A program made the position numbers and the translations under genes. DNA of 64,000 bases from Apium graveolens (taxonomy: Eukaryota; Streptophyta; Magnoliopsida; Apiales; Apiaceae). The stretch covers positions 64,731,669 through 64,795,668 of the forward strand of contig NC_133650.1 of NCBI RefSeq assembly GCF_009905375.1, in the 5' to 3' direction. Below the pieces are notes generated by a model. That model was given only the letters and a program-made list of their open reading frames with translations. It was not told the origin of the DNA and did not search any database. Positions 24,001-36,142 of this stretch are shown piece by piece (position 1 is the first letter of the stretch; every line of letters begins with the position of its first letter).

Positions 24001-25144
24001 TACATGATATAACACCTTGCTAGGCCGATATGTGCCTTGGGTACCCCTTTGTTTAGTTGGATATGCTTCGGCATACCGGTGTTGCTCCGCGGCTGATCAC
24101 CGGCGGCAACACACCGTCGTTCGAGGATTCCAATCTAAATTATTATATTGCTTTTGACATCTTACAAGGAATGATTTATTAAGTATTTTGTTTTCGGATA
24201 AAAGATGAAATGTGGTTTTGATTCAGTTTCTTAGTTTGAGAATGCTTAGTTTGTTGATAAATATCAAAGGTGGTATTAGTACAGATGATTGATGTTGACT
24301 TCAGTATGGAATGTTGTGAGTATCAAAGTTCATATTGATATCTAATTTGATATGACAGCAAAATAAGTATTAATTTGAAGAGTTCGGTTTTGAATGAGTT
24401 TATGATCCACTCTATAATCATTCTTTCATGTTATTGTTGTTTACGATATTTCTGTAAACACTGTTTTATGAGTTTTATTCTTGTCAAGATTCAAAGTATT
24501 GCTGAAGCATTTCGCTCAAAAATATCAAATTGGTTTTGAATATAATTAAGGAATTAAATCTGGGATTCCTCAACTAAAATTTTATGATTCAACAATTATG
24601 ATTTTAAATGTTCTGCTCTAATGCAGATGTCAATTTTATATCAAAATGACCATATATATGTCATAATGATCTTGCTGAGCATTTCTTTCGCTCATACTTG
24701 CCTGTTTTTAAATTTAACCTCCAGTGAGGATTAGCTTGCTGTTTAGCCGCGTAATTCGAGGAAGCAAGAAGAAGCTCTTGGAAGGTGGTTGGTCCAGGGT
24801 TTGCGGACTAGTGTAAGTTTTATTGTGTAAAGTTATTTATATTAGATTATATTATAGATGTATATTTTATTTGGGCCTAGTATACTTCATTTCGAAGTTA
24901 TACTAGTGGGTTTAATTTTGAGTTGTATTTGTTGAAAAGAGTTTTAAAAGAAAGAGAAAAAATATTTGGGGAATTTGGATTTCTTGTTTCTAGAACTGTA
25001 ACCTTAAAAGATCTTGGATTAGTTTGGGGTCATAAATGATAAATATCTTCCGTTGGCATTTATTTATTGATTAAACAGGTTTATTTAGATTGAGGTTTCA
25101 CAGTGACGACCAATTCCTCTGACCCCGGATTTGGGGGCGTTACA
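21046..25144 (+). repeat. Array LTR 2 (4099 bp)
   Basis: A complete internal LTR with TGTGATATCC start and GCGTTACA end. In its 5' half it shares variants with LTR 1 (GACGAGTTGG, TATTAGGGATTGG, CGATAATTCTTATAAAA). In its 3' third it shares variants with LTR 3 (GGCGGTGGTCC, TACATGATATAAC, CTTCCGTTGGC). Confidence 0.9.
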
Positions 25145-26544
25145 GGTTGGTATCAGAGCTGAGGTTATAGTAAACTAGAAACGAGAGTGTGTAAGAGTGT
25201 GTTTAGCTATGTGAGGACGTTTGAGCTCATATCGAGTTCCTGTTGGACTATTGGATATAGTACCAACGAATAAGTTAAGATAGGCGCATTCGTTTGAGAT
25301 GATTGTGCTGAGCTGGATGGAACTCCGGAAAGCTGCAAACTTCTATTGTGGAATCTTTCGAGACTACGATTCGACGACGATGGAGATTATCGATATCATT
25401 GGAACGTGAAGAAGTGTCTAGAAGTGGGTGATGATTTAACTTGAGAGTTCAAATTGAAGATAAATATTAAGACTTTCGCAATACCTTCTCTTTCTATAAT
25501 TCCTTTTGACATCTCTCAAAAAGAAGTAATTGTTAGAAGATATATTCCCTAACACTCATTTTCAATTATATCTGTGTTTCAAATGTGCCAGAGGCTGTCA
25601 TGAAGCCTATTTTTCAGGTTTTGATAGCTCTCCCAAGTTATGATAATTTAATTCCACTTTTCTAATTTGATGGATAGTTTCTTAGTGATGTGACACCAGT
25701 TGCTCATTTGGTGTCAGAATTTTTGTTCTCTGGATTTCATTTCCTTCAGAAATATAATCTTTGAAATATTTTCAGTTTTATTCATTTGATTTTGAATTCC
25801 TTTTATATTCTTTAATTCTGACTGAGATGAACAACCCTAACTATAGGAGACACAAGGTATACCTATCTGTGTGATAGGAGTCGGATGGGACGCCATCACT
25901 TGTGTGTATTGTGAATACATGAAGGTTAACAACCTTTAGTAGTGTCTTAATTTGGACACGCAATACCAAGTTCATTTGATCATATTGATCTCTCAGTTAT
26001 TCTTTCATTTCAACAACACTTTCTCATAAATTCAGACTTTGGTACCCACAATGGTGGGACACCAGTTATGGTATCAAATTCTTTTCTTTTTGAAATTCCA
26101 TAATTTTATTAACTCAAATATTTGAAGGTTTGCCAATCAAGTTAAGCTGAGTTATCCTGGTCAAGTTAAAGCAGGGTTATGTGATGGGATTATCAAGAGC
26201 AACAGTGGATTGCAATGCGATTAAAATATCAGGGGTATATAGCGAAGTCAATCTGTTCTTTTATTTCTCTCTCTATCTTTCTTTCTTTTCTTCCCTCTAT
26301 CTTTCTCTCTATTCTTCTTTCTCGCAATCAGTAAAGCGATTCTATTGAGGAATTGGTCAAAAGAGGTGAATGGAACAGTGGTGCACGGTGAAGCTCCTAT
26401 AAAAGTTTTATTATACAAGGAATACAAGAATTATTTGAGATTATGGAAAATTGAGGTTATTTGGAAATGGAAAGTTGGCTAGAAGATCCCTTAGTGCTTT
26501 CTTCTGCTGATTCCGAGGACGGAATCCTTATAAGGAGGGTAGAT
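25145..26544 (+). mobile_element. Array internal domain 2 (1400 bp)
   Basis: Intact tRNA-iMet type primer site TGGTATCAGAGC at 25148-25159. The frame equivalent to 19847-20053 is broken here by a stop (TTGAGAG at about 25440). The hairpin lies at 26509-26526 and the purine tract ends at 26544. It is nearly identical to domain 3. Confidence 0.85.
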
Positions 26545-29500
26545 TGTGATATCCCGTATTTTCAGAATTATTATTATTAATATTTGAATATGTTTAGGTG
26601 ATTTTCTGATTTAGAAGGAATAAAATGGTGGATATTTTATTCCTATTTGACGATTGGTGTTATTATAAGGTAATGTGTTAATTGTTAAGTGTTATATCGA
26701 TCCTTGTTAATTTCTGAAAATATTTCTTTAAATGTATTATTTTCAAAAGTTTATTTGAAAACCGATCATTTTATTGATATCGGTAAATTGAGTTCGTTTA
26801 GTAATATTAGAGATTGGATGGATATTCTGTCTACTATGTGTTGTATGTAATATTAATTGTGTGGGACTCAGTTGTGATTGAGGATTATTTGTATTATTAA
26901 TTAATGAGTCGTATCGTTTTGTTTTTGTCTTTAAAAGTGATTTTATTGAAAATTTAATTTCATAAATATTTAAATTATCTAAAAAATTATTTTCACGACT
27001 TTATAATTACAATAATTATTTTTGGGATTTTATAAAATTTAGAAATCAATATTTCATCAATTATTTAGCCCTGTATGATTTTCTGATTTCATTTATTTGT
27101 AAAATCCGTATTTAATTCCAAAATTATTCAAAAATTACGAAACTTATATTTATTGAAGTTTGGAATATTCCGAGAATTTTAAAATTATTTTGGGAATTTT
27201 TAGGATTAATTTTATCCGCGCGTTGAATCGTTTAATTGATAAAAGCGGGTATAAATTGCGTTTCAAAAATTGTTTTAAAATTTCAAAATTTATGTTTTTA
27301 TAAAATTTGGGATATTTGTAACATTTTAAGACTATTTTCGTGATTTTCTGAATTTGTTTCCAGTGCAGCTCGGTTCGTTAAATCGTATACTGCGGGTATA
27401 GAGCGCAAGTCAAAAATATTTTAAAAATTATGAAAATTTTATTTTACTAGTTTTCTAATTATTCTGAGAATTTTAGAATTTGTTTGGTAATTTGTTTCTA
27501 ATTTTATTTACCGGCGCGTTTATTCGATAAGTTGAGAAATGCGGGGCAAAACAAAATTTTCAGGTATAAATAATGATATGTTAGTGTGCTCTGTTAAAAG
27601 AAAAAAAAAAACCAAAACGTGTCAAACAGCGCCCCCCACCCCCCTGCCACCTACCCCACCCGCGTTAACACCCCCTGCCCCCTTTCTTTTTTTTTACCAA
27701 AAACAGTTTCTCACCTTCTGTCTCTCTGTCTCTCTCCCCGTTTATATACTTTTAATTTTCAAAAATTCATATCTTGCAAACCGTATATCCAAATTTCAAT
27801 TGGTATATATATAAACGATCAGCGCTTCGATACCTACGCATAGGTATATATATTGCAAGGTTTTGAGAAGAAAATTTGCGGGGCATATTTCCGTTATATT
27901 TCCGTTTTAATTTATTTTCGGGGCGTAAAAAAAGAGTTTGGAGGCGGTGATTACTCCACATGGCATCTTAGCGTGTATATGTCTATGACCATTAATTTCG
28001 AATTTTTCTGGAGATATTTTCCGGACATCAGATTATCTCTTCGGGGTGATCATAATTTATTTTGGGTAACGATTCCGAAATTCCGCTTTCGTACTTGTGT
28101 ATATTATAGCATGTTAGTGTTTATATATTTATTTCATAATTTTTAGAAATTATTAGAGAAGTCACTTTTGGTCCGAGTTTTGGTTCAGGTGGCCGTGTTA
28201 TTCATTTCTAGAGTGTTTATGCGCGTATATATAAAGTATTGTGTTGATTGTTGTTGGTTGAGTCGATATGATATCGACGGGAAGTCGGAGAAATAGAGGA
28301 GGTGCTGTCCGATTTCCAAGAAAATATTATTTTAAATTATTTTCCAGGCTCGATATCTTATAAAATTATTTTCGGGTGTTCGAGCCCTATTATTTAGTTA
28401 TAAAATGATTCAGAGACCTGTTTTAATTCCGAAAAATGTTCAAATATTCATATTAAATAAATCGTTCGTCCGTTTAATACGAAACGAACGCGTACAGACT
28501 CAGAAAAATATTCTGCTTTCATTAAAAATACTTTTGAGACCCAAATCCTTTTGTTTCGAAAGGTCGTTTGTTTTACGAATCATTCCAAGTCAATTTTTGA
28601 TCGATAAATCATATTTTTGACCCAATTTTAGTTTTAAACATACCGAGTCGAACCTTTTGACAAATCGAGGGATGTGTGTTATAAATTATGTGATACATGA
28701 GTTATGTGCTTACGTGCTATGTGAATTATGTGCGTACGTGGGTCAAGAGTCTTGTGTTTGACTGTTTCCTTTATGTGTGGGCTATCGTATGGGTAGAAAT
28801 TAGGGTTTTGACGCGTAGTTCGTCGAGTCATTATCGTTTAGATGATTAAAGTTCTATATTTTAATTATAGATGCGAATCTCTCGAGCTGGTCGGGACAAG
28901 ACGTTGGATAAAGAATGAGATGGAATGGTATTGGATATTTGGCTTCTAGCAATCGCAGGAACAGCATATCGGTGAAGTGTTGAAAAGAAAGACGGTGATA
29001 TTTTGAGACAGAATGTCAGAATATATTCGTGTTTGCGAGTGTGATTAACTGCTAAAAACTCAAAGGCAAGTACCCCTGACTTCACTTATCGTTCAAGTGA
29101 CGTTTATTTCGAATCATACTATGCATGTATCCCTATCATCACTTATTATTCAAGGGATATTTATTTTGAATTTTATCATGCAAGTATTGCTTTCACTATT
29201 CAGTTCGGAATAGTTAAATGTTTTACATATCGCTGAATTAAATAATTCTGTTTATGCAAGTATTCTTCTGCTATTCTATGTTCAGAGTAGCTAAGTGATT
29301 TTACTTATCCAATTATCGGATTTATAAATGTTGTGGATTTTGAGAAAGATGACGTTGTTTTGGTTTTCTGCCCAAGTGAATGGGCGAATAAAATTTATAA
29401 GGGTGTCGAGTATTATGACCCCTTTCAATAAAATGTTTTTAAGATTGGATGGTTGCGTAAGAGGCCGTGGCGGTGGTCCAGCGTGAGCTATGTGTTATAC

Positions 29501-30641
29501 ATGATATAACACCTTGCTAGGCCGATATGTGCCTTGGGTACCCCTTTGTTTAGTTGGATATGCTTCGGCATACCGGTGTTGCTCCGCGGCTGATCACCGG
29601 CGGCAACACACCGTCGTTCGAGGATTCCAATCTAAATTATTATATTGCTTTTGACATCTTACAAGGAATGATTTATTAAGTATTTTGTTTTCGGATAAAA
29701 GATGAAATGTGGTTTTGATTCAGTTTCTTAGTTTGAGAATGCTTAGTTTGTTGATAAATATCAAAGGTGGTATTAGTACAGATGATTGATGTTGACTTCA
29801 GTATGGAATGTTGTGAGTATCAAAGTTCATATTGATATCTAATTTGATATGACAGCAAAATAAGTATTAATTTGAAGAGTTCGGTTTTGAATGAGTTTAT
29901 GATCTACTCTATAATCATTCTTTCATGTTATTGTTGTTTACGATATTTCTGTAAACACTGTTTTATGAGTTTTATTCTTGTCAAGATTCAAAGTATTGCT
30001 GAAGCATTTCGCTCAAAAATATCAAATTGGTTTTGAATATAATTAAGGAATTAAATCTGGGATTCCTCAACTAAAATTTTATGATTCAACAATTATGATT
30101 TTAAATGTTCTGCTCTAATGCAGATGTCAATTTTATATCAAAATGACTATATTTATGTCATAATGATCTTGCTGAGCATTTCTTTCGCTCATACTTGCCT
30201 GTTTTTAAATTTAACCTCCAGTGAGGATTAGCTTGCTGTTTAGCCGCGTAATTCGAGGAAGCAAGAAGAAGCTCTTGGAAGGTGGTTGGTCCAGGGTTTG
30301 CGGACTAGTGTAAGTTTTATTGTGTAAAGTTATTTATATTAGATTATATTATAGATGTATATTTTATTTGGGCCTAGTATACTTCATTTCGAAGTTATAC
30401 TAGTGGGTTTAGTTTTGAGTTGTATTTGTTGAAAAGAGTTTTAAAAGAAAGAGAAAAAATATTTGGGGAATTTGGATATCTTGTTTCTAGAACTGTAACC
30501 TTAAAAGATCTTGGATTAGTTTGGGGTCATAAATGATAAATATCTTCCGTTGGCATTTATTTATTGATTAAACAGGTTGATTTAGATTGAGGTTTCACAG
30601 TGACGACCAAATCCTCTGACCCCGGATTTGGGGGCGTTACA
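26545..30641 (+). repeat. Array LTR 3 (4097 bp)
   Basis: A complete internal LTR. The 5' half shares variants with LTR 4 (GACGATTGG, TATTAGAGATTGG, CGATATCTTATAAAA, GACCCAATTTTAG); the 3' third shares variants with LTR 2. It has private changes such as AATTATTCAAAAATTACG and TTTATTGAAG. Confidence 0.9.
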
Positions 30642-32041
30642 GGTTGGTATCAGAGCTGAGGTTATAGTAAACTAGAAACGAGAGTGTGTAAGAGTGTGTT
30701 TAGCTATGTGAGGACGTTTGAGCTCATATCGAGTTCCTGTTGGACTATTGGATATAGTACCAACGAATAAGTTAAGATAGGCGCATTCGTTTGAGATGAT
30801 TGTGCTGAGCTGGATGGAACTCCGGAAAGCTGCAAACTTCTATTGTGGAATCTTTCGAGACTACGATTCGACGACGATGGAGATTATCGATATCATTGGA
30901 ACGTGAAGAAGTGTCTAGATGTGGGTGACGATTTAACTGGAGAGTTCAAATTGAAGATAAATATTAAGACTTTCGCAATACCTTCTCTTTCTATAATTCC
31001 TTTTGACATCTCTCAAAAAGAAGTAATTGTTAGAAGATATATTCCCTAACACTCATTTTCAATTATATCTGTGTTTCAAATGTGCCAGAGGCTGTCATGA
31101 AGCCTATTTTTCAGGTTTTGATAGCTCTGCCAAGTTATGATAATTTAATTCCACTTTTCTAATTTGATGGATAGTTTCTTGGTGATGTGACACCACTTGC
31201 TCATTTGGTGTCAGAATTTTTGTTCTCTGGATTTCATTTCCTTCAGAAATATAATCTTTGAAATATTTTCAGTTTTATTCATTTGATTTTGAATTCCTTT
31301 TATATTCTTTAATTCTGACTGAGATGAACAACCCTAACTATAGGAGACACAAGGTATACCTGTCTGTGTGATAGGAGTCGGATGGGACGCCATCACTTGT
31401 GTGTATTGTGAATACATGAAGGTTAACAACCTTTAGTAGTGTCTTAATTTGGACACGCAATACCAAGTTCATTTGATCATATTGATCTCTCAGTTATTCT
31501 TTCATTTCAACAACACTTTCTCATAAATTCAGACTTTGGTACCCACAATGGTGGGACACCAGTTATGGTATCAAATTCTTTTCTTTTTGAAATTCCATAA
31601 TTTTATTAACTCAAATATTTGAAGGTTTGCCAATCAAGTTAAGCTGAGTTATCCTGGTCAAGTTAAAGCAGGGTTATGTGATGGGATTATTAAGAGCAAC
31701 AGTGGATTGCAATGTGATTAAAATATCAGGGGTATATAGCGAAGTCAATCTGTTCTTTTATTTCTCTCTCTATCTTTCTTTCTTTTCTTCCCTCTATCTT
31801 TCTCTCTATTCTTCTTTCTCGCAATCAGTAAAGCGATTCTATTGAGGAATTGGTCAAAAGAGGTGAATGGAACAGTGATGCACGGTGAAGCTCCTATAAA
31901 AGTTTTATTGTACAAGGAATACAAGATTTATTTGAGATTATGGAAAATTGAGGTTATTTGGAAATGGAAAGTTGGCTAGAAGATCCCTTAGTGCTTTCTT
32001 CTGCTGATTCCGAGGACGGAATCCTTATAAGGAGGGTAGAT
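30642..32041 (+). mobile_element. Array internal domain 3 (1400 bp)
   Basis: Primer site TGGTATCAGAGC at 30645-30656. The 68-codon frame (30843-31049) is open again. The hairpin lies at 32006-32023 and the purine tract abuts LTR 4. It shares with domain 2 the changes CAGTAAAGCG and TTCTGCTGATT that separate both from domain 1. Confidence 0.85.
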
Positions 32042-35000
32042 TGTGATATCCCGTATTTTTAGAATTATTATTATTAATATTTGAATATGTTTAGGTGATT
32101 TTCTGATTTAGAAGGAATAAAATGGTGGATATTTTATTCCTATTTGACGATTGGTGTTATTATAAGGTAATGTGTTAATTGTTAAGTGTTATATCGATCC
32201 TTGTTAATTTCTGAAAATATTTCTTTAAATGTATTATTTTCAAAAGTTTATTTGAAAACCGATCATTTTATTGATATCGGTAAATTGAGTTCGTTTAGTA
32301 ATATTAGAGATTGGATGGATATTCTGTCTACTATGTGTTGTATGTAATATTAATTGTGTGGGACTCAGTTGTGATTGAGGATTATTTGTATTATTAATTA
32401 ATGAGTCGTATCGTTTTGTTTTTGTCTTTAAAAGTGATTTTATTGAAAATTTAATTTCATAAATATTTAAATTATCTAAAAAATTATTTTCACGACTTTA
32501 TAATTACAATAATTATTTTTGGGATTTTATAAAATTTAGAAATCAATATTTCATCAATTATTTAGCCCTGTATGATTTTCTGATTTCATTTATTTGTAAA
32601 ATCCGTATTTAATTCCAAAATTCTTCAAAAATTACGAAACTCATATTTATTTAAGTTTGGAATATTCCGAGAATTTTAAAATTATTTTGGGAATTTTTAG
32701 GATTAATTTTATCCGCGCGTTGAATCGTTTAATTGATAAAAGCGGGTATAAATTGCGTTTCAAAAATTGTTTTAAAATTTCGAAATTTATGTTTTTATAA
32801 AATTCGGGATATTTGTAACATTTTAAGACTATTTTCGTGATTTTCTGAATTTGTTTCCAGTGCAGCTCGGTTCGTTAAATCGTATACTGCGGGTATAGAG
32901 CGCAAGTCAAAAATATTTTAAAAATTATGAAAATTTTATTTTACTAGTTTTCTAATTATTCTGAGAATTTTAGAATTTGTTTGGTAATTTTTTTCTAATT
33001 TTATTTACTGGCGCGTTTATTCGATAAGTTGAGAAATGCGGGGCAAAACAAAATTTTCAGGTATAAATAATGATATGTTAGTGTGCTATGTTAAAAGAAA
33101 AAAAAAAAAACCAAAACGTGTCAAACAGCGCCCCCAACCCCCTGCCACCTACCCCACCCGCGTTAACCCCCTGCCCCCTTTCTTTTTTTTTACCAAAAAC
33201 AGTTTCTCACCTCTTGTCTCTCTGTCTCTCTCCCCGTTTATATACTTTTAATTTTCAAAAATTCATATCTTGCAAACCGTATATCCAAATTTCAATTGGT
33301 ATATATATAAACGATCAGCGCTTCGATACCTACGCATAGGTATATATATTGCAAGGTTTTGAGAAGAAAATTTGCGGGGCATATTTCCGTTATATTTCCG
33401 TTTTAATTTATTTTCGGGGCGTAAAATAAGAGTTTGGAGGCGGTGATTACTCCACATGGCATCTTAGCGTGTATATGTCTATAACCATTAATTTCGAATT
33501 TTTCTGGAGATATTTTCCGGACATCAGATTTTCTCTTCGGGGTGATCAGAATTTATTTTGGGTAACGATTCCGAAATTCCGCTTTCGTACTTGTGTATAT
33601 TATAGCATGTTAGTGTTTATATATTTATTTCATAATTTTTAGAAATTATTGGAGAAGTCACTTTTGGTCCGAGTTTTGGTTCAGGTGGCCGTGTTATTCA
33701 TTTCTAGAGTGTTTATGCGCGTATATATAAAGTATTGTGTTGATTGTTGTTGGTTGAGTCGATATGATATCGACGGGAAGTCCGAGAAATAGAGGAGGTG
33801 CTGTCCGATTTCCAAGAAAATATTATTTTAAATTATTTTCCAGGCTCGATATCTTATAAAATTATTTTCGGGTGTTCGAGCCCTATTATTTAGTTATAAA
33901 ATGATTCAGAGACCTGTTTTAATTCCGAAAAATGTTCAAAAATTCATATTAAATAAACCGTTCGTCCATTTAATACGAAACGAACGCGTACAGACTCAGA
34001 AAAATATTCTGCTTTCATTAAAAATACTTTCGAGACCCAAATCCTTTTGTTTCGAATGGTCGTTTGTTTTACGAATCATTCCAAGTCAATTTTTGATCGA
34101 TAAATCATATTTTTGACCCAATTTTAGTTTTAAACATACCGAGTCGAACCTTTTGACAAATCGAGGGATGTGTGTTATAAATTATGTGATACATGAGTTA
34201 TGTGCTTACGTGCTATGTGAATTATGTGCGTACGTGGGTCAAGAGTCTTGTGTTTGACTGTTTCCTTTATGTGTGGGCTATCGTATGGGTAGAAATTAGG
34301 GTTTTGACGCGTAGTTCGTCGAGTCATTATCGTTTAGATGATTAAAGTTCTATATTTTAATTATAGATGCGGATCTCTCGAGCTGGTCGGGACAAGACGT
34401 TGGATAAAGAATGAGATGGAATGGTATTGGATATTTGGCTTCTAGCAATCGCAGGAGCAGCATATCGGTGAAGTGTTGAAAAGAAAGACGGTGATATTTT
34501 GAGACAGAATGTCAGAATATATTCGTGTTTGCGAGTGTGATTAACTGCTAAAAACTCAAAGGCAAGTACCCCTGACTTCACTTATCGTTCAAGTGACGTT
34601 TATTTCGAATCATACTATGCAAGTATCCCTATCATCACTTATTATTCAAGGGATATTTATTTTGAATTTTATCATGCAAGTATTGCTTTCACTATTCAGT
34701 TCGGAATAGTTAAATGTTTTACATATCGCTGAATTAAATAATTCTGTTTATGCAAGTATTCTTCTGCTATTCTATGTTCAGAGTAGCTAAGTGATTTTAC
34801 TTATCCAATTATCGGATTTATAAATGTTGTGGATTTTGAGAAAGATGACGTTGTTTTGGTTTTCTGCCCAAGTGAATGGGCGAATAAAATTTATAAGGGT
34901 GTCGAGTATTATGACCCCTTTCAATAATATGTTTTTAAGATTGGATGGTTGCGTAAGAGGCCGTGGCGGCGATCCAGCGTGAGCTATATGTTATACAGGA

Positions 35001-36137
35001 TATAACACCTTGCTAGGCCGATATGTGCCTTGGGCACCCCTTTGTTTAGTTGGATATGCTTCGGCATACCGGTGTTGCTCCGCGGCTGATCACCGGCGGC
35101 AACACACCGTCGTTCGAGGATTCCAATCTAAATTATTATATTGCTTTTGACATCTTACAAGGAATGATTTATTAAGTATTTTGTTTTCGGATAAATGATG
35201 AAATGTGGTTTTGATTCAGTTTCTTAGTTTGAGAATGCTTAGTTTGTTGATAAATATCAAAGGTGGTATTAGTACAGATGATTGATATTGACTTCAGTAT
35301 GGAATGTTGTGAGTATTAAAGTTCATATTGATATCTAATTTGATATGACAGCAAAATAAGTATTAATTTGAAGAGTTCGGTTTTGAATGAGTTTATGATC
35401 CACTCTATAATCATTCTTTCATGTTATTGTTGTTTACGATATTTCTGTAAACACTATTTTACGAGTTTTATTCTTGTCAAGATTCAAAGTATTGCTGAAG
35501 CATTTCGCTCAAAAATATCAAATTGGTTTTGAATATAATTAAGGAATTAAATCTGGGATTCCTCAACTAAAATTTTATGATTCAACAATTATGATTTTAA
35601 ATGTTCTGCTCTAATGCAGATGTCAATTTTATATCAAAATGACCATATATATGTCATAATGATCTTGCTGAGCATTTCTTTCGTTCATACTTGCCTGTTT
35701 TTAAATTTAACCTCCAGTGAGGATTAGCTTGCTGTTTAGCCGCATAATTCGAGGAAGCAAGAAGAAGCTCTTGGAAGGTGGTTGGTCCAGGGTTTGCGGA
35801 CTAGTGTAAGTTTTATTGTGTAAAGTTATTTATATTAGATTATATTATAGATGTATATTTTATTTGGGCCTAGTATACTTCATTTCGAAGTTATACTAGT
35901 GGGTTTAGTTTTGAGTTGTATTTGTTGAAAAGAGTTTTAAAAGAAAGAGAAAAATTATTTGTGGAATTTGGATATCTTATTTCTAGAACTGTAACCTTAA
36001 AAGATCTTGGATTAGTTTGGGGTCATAAATGATAAATATCTTCCGCTGGCATTTATTTATTGATTAAACATGTTGATTTAGATTGAGGTTTCACAGTGAT
36101 GACCAAATCCTCTGACCCCGGATTTGGGGGCGTTACA
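32042..36137 (+). repeat. Array LTR 4 (4096 bp)
   Basis: The outer right LTR ends GGGGGCGTTACA directly before the GAGTG duplication. Its 5' half groups with LTR 3. Several 3' variants group with LTR 1 (TACAGGATATAAC, AAAAATTATTTGTGGAATTT, CTTCCGCTGGC), as expected if LTRs 1 and 4 keep the 3' segments of the original outer pair. Confidence 0.9.
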
Positions 36138-36142
36138 GAGTG
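36138..36142. other. Right target site duplication GAGTG of the LTR array
   Basis: Copy of 15557-15561, directly after the terminal CA of LTR 4. Together they show that the whole array occupies one insertion site. Confidence 0.85.

Larger units (their letters stand above)
15562..36137 (+). mobile_element. Tandem LTR-retrotransposon array: LTR-int-LTR-int-LTR-int-LTR (20,576 bp)
   Basis: Four LTRs (15562-19645, 21046-25144, 26545-30641, 32042-36137) alternate with three 1400-bp internal domains. Each LTR starts TGTGATATCCCGTATTTT. Three end GCGTTACA; the first ends GTTATA. Each internal domain starts with a tRNA-iMet primer site and ends with a hairpin and a polypurine tract. No gag or pol is present, so it is a non-autonomous, LARD-like element. 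The array lies inside ORF3 of C2 and has a single outer 5-bp duplication, so one element inserted and was later expanded. Its hairpin, primer site and LTR similarity to element F point to chromovirus-type Ty3 elements as its source. Confidence 0.9.

Noticed and set aside
15562..36137. Array considered as satellite DNA or a segmental tandem duplication of host DNA
   Set aside because: Unit borders coincide exactly with LTR termini, primer sites and polypurine tracts, and a 5-bp target duplication flanks the whole, so it is a retroelement array.
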